The notes under the pieces were generated by a model. That model saw only the letters and a list, made by a program, of their open reading frames with translations. It was not told the DNA's origin and ran no database searches. A program made the position numbers and the translations under genes. From an uncultured Atopobium sp. (GTDB taxonomy: Bacteria; Actinomycetota; Coriobacteriia; Coriobacteriales; Atopobiaceae): a stretch of 52,168 nt of DNA. The stretch lies in the NCBI GenBank assembly GCA_938036925.1, contig CALHVU010000047.1:1-52168 (forward strand). Direction: 5' to 3'. How positions within the stretch are numbered: position 1 is the first letter of the stretch; the number at the start of each line of letters is the position of its first letter. Of this stretch, positions 50,096 through 52,168 are shown in pieces.

Positions 50096-51126
50096 TGTTT
50101 TACCAGACTATTTACCCAACATACCAGGTGTTTGTTGCGCTTGGTGTCTCCTGCATCATCACGTTGATCTTAATGCCACTCTTTATCAAGTTGATGAAGA
50201 AAGAGGGAGTGGGTCAGCAGGTTCGTGCTGACGGCCCTCAGCAGCACCTGGTCAAGCAGGGTACTCCTACTATGGGCGGCGTCGTTATGCTGGTAAGCAT
50301 TGTGCTGACCTGTATTGCACTTGCTCAGTGGAACACCGACCTCATTCTTGCTATGGCAGCTATGCTGCTCACGGGCTCGCTTGGTCTTCTGGACGATATC
50401 GAGTCTGTTGCTCATGGTAGAAGCCTTGGCCTTACCGCATCTCAGAAGATGGCTGGACTCATTACTATCTCTGTGGCATTTTGCCTGGCAGCAGTCAATA
50501 TTTGGGGCATTACTCCCATTATTGCGTTCCCTGGTGGCCTTGAAATCAACCTGGGCATCCTCACTACTACCGTCAATTTAGGTGGAAACGTACTTTCTAT
50601 TCCTTGGCTGTACCTGTTCTTTGTCTTTTTGCTCATGGCAGGCCTTTCCAACGCTGTCAATCTGACCGACGGTCTTGATGGCCTGGCTGGTGGCTGCGTT
50701 ATGGTTGTCATGATTTTTATGGCGGCGGTAGCTTTCCGCTATGGCGAGAGTAGCCTTGCTGTTTTTGCCGCATCTATCGCCGGCGCTTGTATTGGTTTTT
50801 TGTGGTTTAACAGCTATCCTGCAAGCATTTTTATGGGCGATACCGGCTCTCTTGCCTGGGGTGCTGCCTTTGCAGCTCTGGCCGTTCTCACTAAGACCGA
50901 GGTAGTTTCCCTGGTCATGGGTGGTCTTTTTATCATCGAGGCACTGTCCGTTATCATTCAGGTTGTCAGCTACAAGGCAACTAAAAAGCGCGTATTCTTG
51001 ATGGCTCCACTGCACCATCACTTTGAGAAACTTGGCTGGAACGAGACAAAAGTAGTCTTTAGGTTCTGGATTATTTCTGGTGCCTTTGCTGCTCTGGGAT
51101 TTGCCCTGTACTTCCAGCTTCATTAA
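50095..51126 (+). CDS. mraY: Phospho-N-acetylmuramoyl-pentapeptide-transferase
   Basis: 343 aa, about ten membrane helices. It makes lipid I from undecaprenyl phosphate. Motifs: GPQQHLVKQGTPTMGGVVML, LTGSLGLLDDIESV with the catalytic DD, NAVNLTDGLDGLAGG, FNSYPASIFMGDTGSLAWG, and APLHHHFEKLGWNETKVVFRFW. Full length for the family. It overlaps murF by one base and is 29 bases from murD. Confidence 0.97.
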   Translation: MFYQTIYPTYQVFVALGVSCIITLILMPLFIKLMKKEGVGQQVRADGPQQHLVKQGTPTMGGVVMLVSIVLTCIALAQWNTDLILAMAAMLLTGSLGLLDDIESVAHGRSLGLTASQKMAGLITISVAFCLAAVNIWGITPIIAFPGGLEINLGILTTTVNLGGNVLSIPWLYLFFVFLLMAGLSNAVNLTDGLDGLAGGCVMVVMIFMAAVAFRYGESSLAVFAASIAGACIGFLWFNSYPASIFMGDTGSLAWGAAFAALAVLTKTEVVSLVMGGLFIIEALSVIIQVVSYKATKKRVFLMAPLHHHFEKLGWNETKVVFRFWIISGAFAALGFALYFQLH

Positions 51127-51155
51127 AGGTATTGCTCTAGGAAAGGATCGCCTGC

Positions 51156-52168
51156 GTGTCGCTTCTTGAAACACTTGGAAATGTATGTGTTCTTGGTTTT
51201 GGTAAGACCGGCGTCTCTGTCTGCACGTATTTATTACAGCAGCCAGAGGGTCGTGTGTCTTCCATAACTCTTGTGGGCGGCGCAGATGCTACAGTTGGCG
51301 AGAAGGTCCAAGAGCTTGCAAGCTTAGGCGTACAGGTTCAATGCGGCTCTGATCAGGTTGAGGGTGCCTTTGACCTAACTATTGCCTCTCCTGGTATTCC
51401 AGATACCTCTGAGCTGTTCTTAAGTGCAAAGGCAGCTTCTAAGCAGATTATGGGCGAGCCAGAGTTTGCCTATCAAGAAAGCCCTTCACAGTGGATTGGT
51501 ATTACCGGCACAAACGGTAAAACTACCACCACTAGCTTGACTACCTCTATCCTGCAGTATGCAGGTCTTGATGCAAGCGCTGTTGGCAATATTGGATTTA
51601 CTATTACTGACCAACTTGCAGAGAGAAAGCCTGAGAGCTGGTTTGTAGCAGAGCTTTCAAGCTTCCAGCTTGCAACTACTCAAAAATTGCATCCTCATGT
51701 TGCCATGCTTTTAAACATTACGCCTGACCACCTTGAGTGGCATGGTTCACTCGAGGCATACGCTGCAGCTAAAGAGAAGATTTTTGCCAACCTTGATGCA
51801 AATGACCTGGCAATTGTGTCTGATTTGGACGAGTTTTGTCAGGACGTGTCTTCTCGCCTTGAGGCTCGCGGCATTGCCGTATGTCATCTTGCTCAGACAG
51901 ATCCCGGCACGCAAAATGCCGCTTTTGTACGCAACGGCGCGCTGGTAGTAAGGCTGTCTGGTAAAGAGATGGAACTTGTAGCAGCTGATGCACTCCACAT
52001 TAGGGGAGCGCACAATGCACTCAATGCTCTTGCAGCAGCTGCTTGTGGACTGTTTTTGGGACTTGATATCGTCTCAATCAGGCATGCTCTTTTGGACTTT
52101 ATGCCGCTTGAGCACAGAATTGAGCCTGTTGATACGGTTAATGGCGTGCTGTATGTCAACGATTCCAA
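51156..52168 (+). CDS. murD: UDP-N-acetylmuramoylalanine--D-glutamate ligase (3' end outside window)
   Basis: The first 337 codons are present and open to the last base. GTG start with GGAAAGGA eight bases upstream. Visible: NVCVLGFGKTGVSV, IASPGIP, the ATP loop GITGTNGKTTTTS, GNIGFT, ELSSFQLATT, LLNITPDHLEWHGS and RGAHNALNALAAAA. It adds D-Glu to UDP-MurNAc-Ala. ftsW and murG would be expected beyond the window. Confidence 0.95.
   Translation, partial: MSLLETLGNVCVLGFGKTGVSVCTYLLQQPEGRVSSITLVGGADATVGEKVQELASLGVQVQCGSDQVEGAFDLTIASPGIPDTSELFLSAKAASKQIMGEPEFAYQESPSQWIGITGTNGKTTTTSLTTSILQYAGLDASAVGNIGFTITDQLAERKPESWFVAELSSFQLATTQKLHPHVAMLLNITPDHLEWHGSLEAYAAAKEKIFANLDANDLAIVSDLDEFCQDVSSRLEARGIAVCHLAQTDPGTQNAAFVRNGALVVRLSGKEMELVAADALHIRGAHNALNALAAAACGLFLGLDIVSIRHALLDFMPLEHRIEPVDTVNGVLYVNDS

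Noticed and set aside
1129..51858. Octamer TTCTCGCC as a Chi or KOPS-type orientation signal
   Set aside because: Copies are nearly balanced between strands (16 versus 13) in a window with almost uniform gene direction, whereas such signals are strongly strand-biased.

Overview
The window looks like a piece of chromosome from a moderately low-GC actinobacterium of the class Coriobacteriia. Family Atopobiaceae, Lancefieldella/Atopobium type, is the most likely placement. This is inferred from the gene mix: a GlnR-like orphan regulator, a SigB-family sigma factor beside an RsbW-like protein, MraZ with its division/wall cluster, a mannose-type PTS with DUF956, twin-arginine lipoproteins, and many GTG/TTG starts. 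No rRNA, tRNA, CRISPR array, insertion sequence or prophage gene was seen. Almost all genes read left to right; the exceptions are an adenosine deaminase/ADP-ribosylglycohydrolase pair and a broken small membrane gene.

Layout. 1-3.5 kb: end of an amino-acid ABC transporter (permease remnant plus ATPase), a GlnR-like regulator and a membrane HtrA protease. 3.6-8 kb: rmuC, then a copper module made of csoR with two operators and a CopA ATPase with a CopZ domain fused to its C-terminus. 8-10.1 kb, minus strand: add and an ADP-ribosylglycohydrolase. 10.5-12.8 kb: a zinc-dependent phospholipase-like protein, a metallophosphatase and a deoxyinosine/uracil DNA glycosylase. 13-16.1 kb: a complete amino-acid ABC transporter (two permeases, ATPase, Tat lipoprotein). 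16.2-18.8 kb: a 2-keto-3-deoxygluconate permease, a frameshifted small membrane gene and an SGNH hydrolase. 18.9-24.9 kb: dgt, rarA, a DUF948-like protein, an RsbW-like protein, a SigB-family sigma factor and an AI-2E family membrane protein. 24.9-32.8 kb: alaS, ruvX, mltG, a YqeG phosphatase, shikimate kinase, a dehydroquinate synthase homologue that has lost its active-site motifs, and an Xaa-Pro peptidase. 33-36.3 kb: mannose-family PTS IIAB, IIC, IID and DUF956. 36.4-44.4 kb: efp, Asp23-like, nusB, xseB, tlyA, nadK, recN (with a LexA-type box), pyrG and xerD. 44.9 kb to the end: mraZ, rsmH, ftsL, ftsI, murF, mraY and murD (cut by the window), with no murE between ftsI and murF.

The most unusual signals are these. 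(1) The octamer TTCTCGCC/GGCGAGAA was counted by hand 29 times on both strands, where one or two would be expected. It occurs in several reading frames and in intergenic palindromes, like a DNA-uptake-type genome signature. (2) A strong internal Shine-Dalgarno and ATG inside copA should also yield free 68-residue CopZ. (3) The pyrG transcript can fold its extreme 5' end over its own ribosome-binding site, starting at a run of C residues, which suggests a CTP-sensing start-site switch. (4) The AroB homologue beside aroK appears to be a pseudoenzyme. (5) An 11-bp-period tandem array follows xerD. (6) MraZ boxes with exact 10-bp spacing lie upstream of mraZ.

Gene order suggests several co-transcribed blocks, with starts overlapping upstream stops: the copper operon, the ABC operon at 13-16 kb, the sigma-factor block, alaS-ruvX-mltG-yqeG, aroK-aroB-like, the PTS genes, nusB-xseB-tlyA and the wall cluster. 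All counts, promoters and structures were read by eye and not computed.
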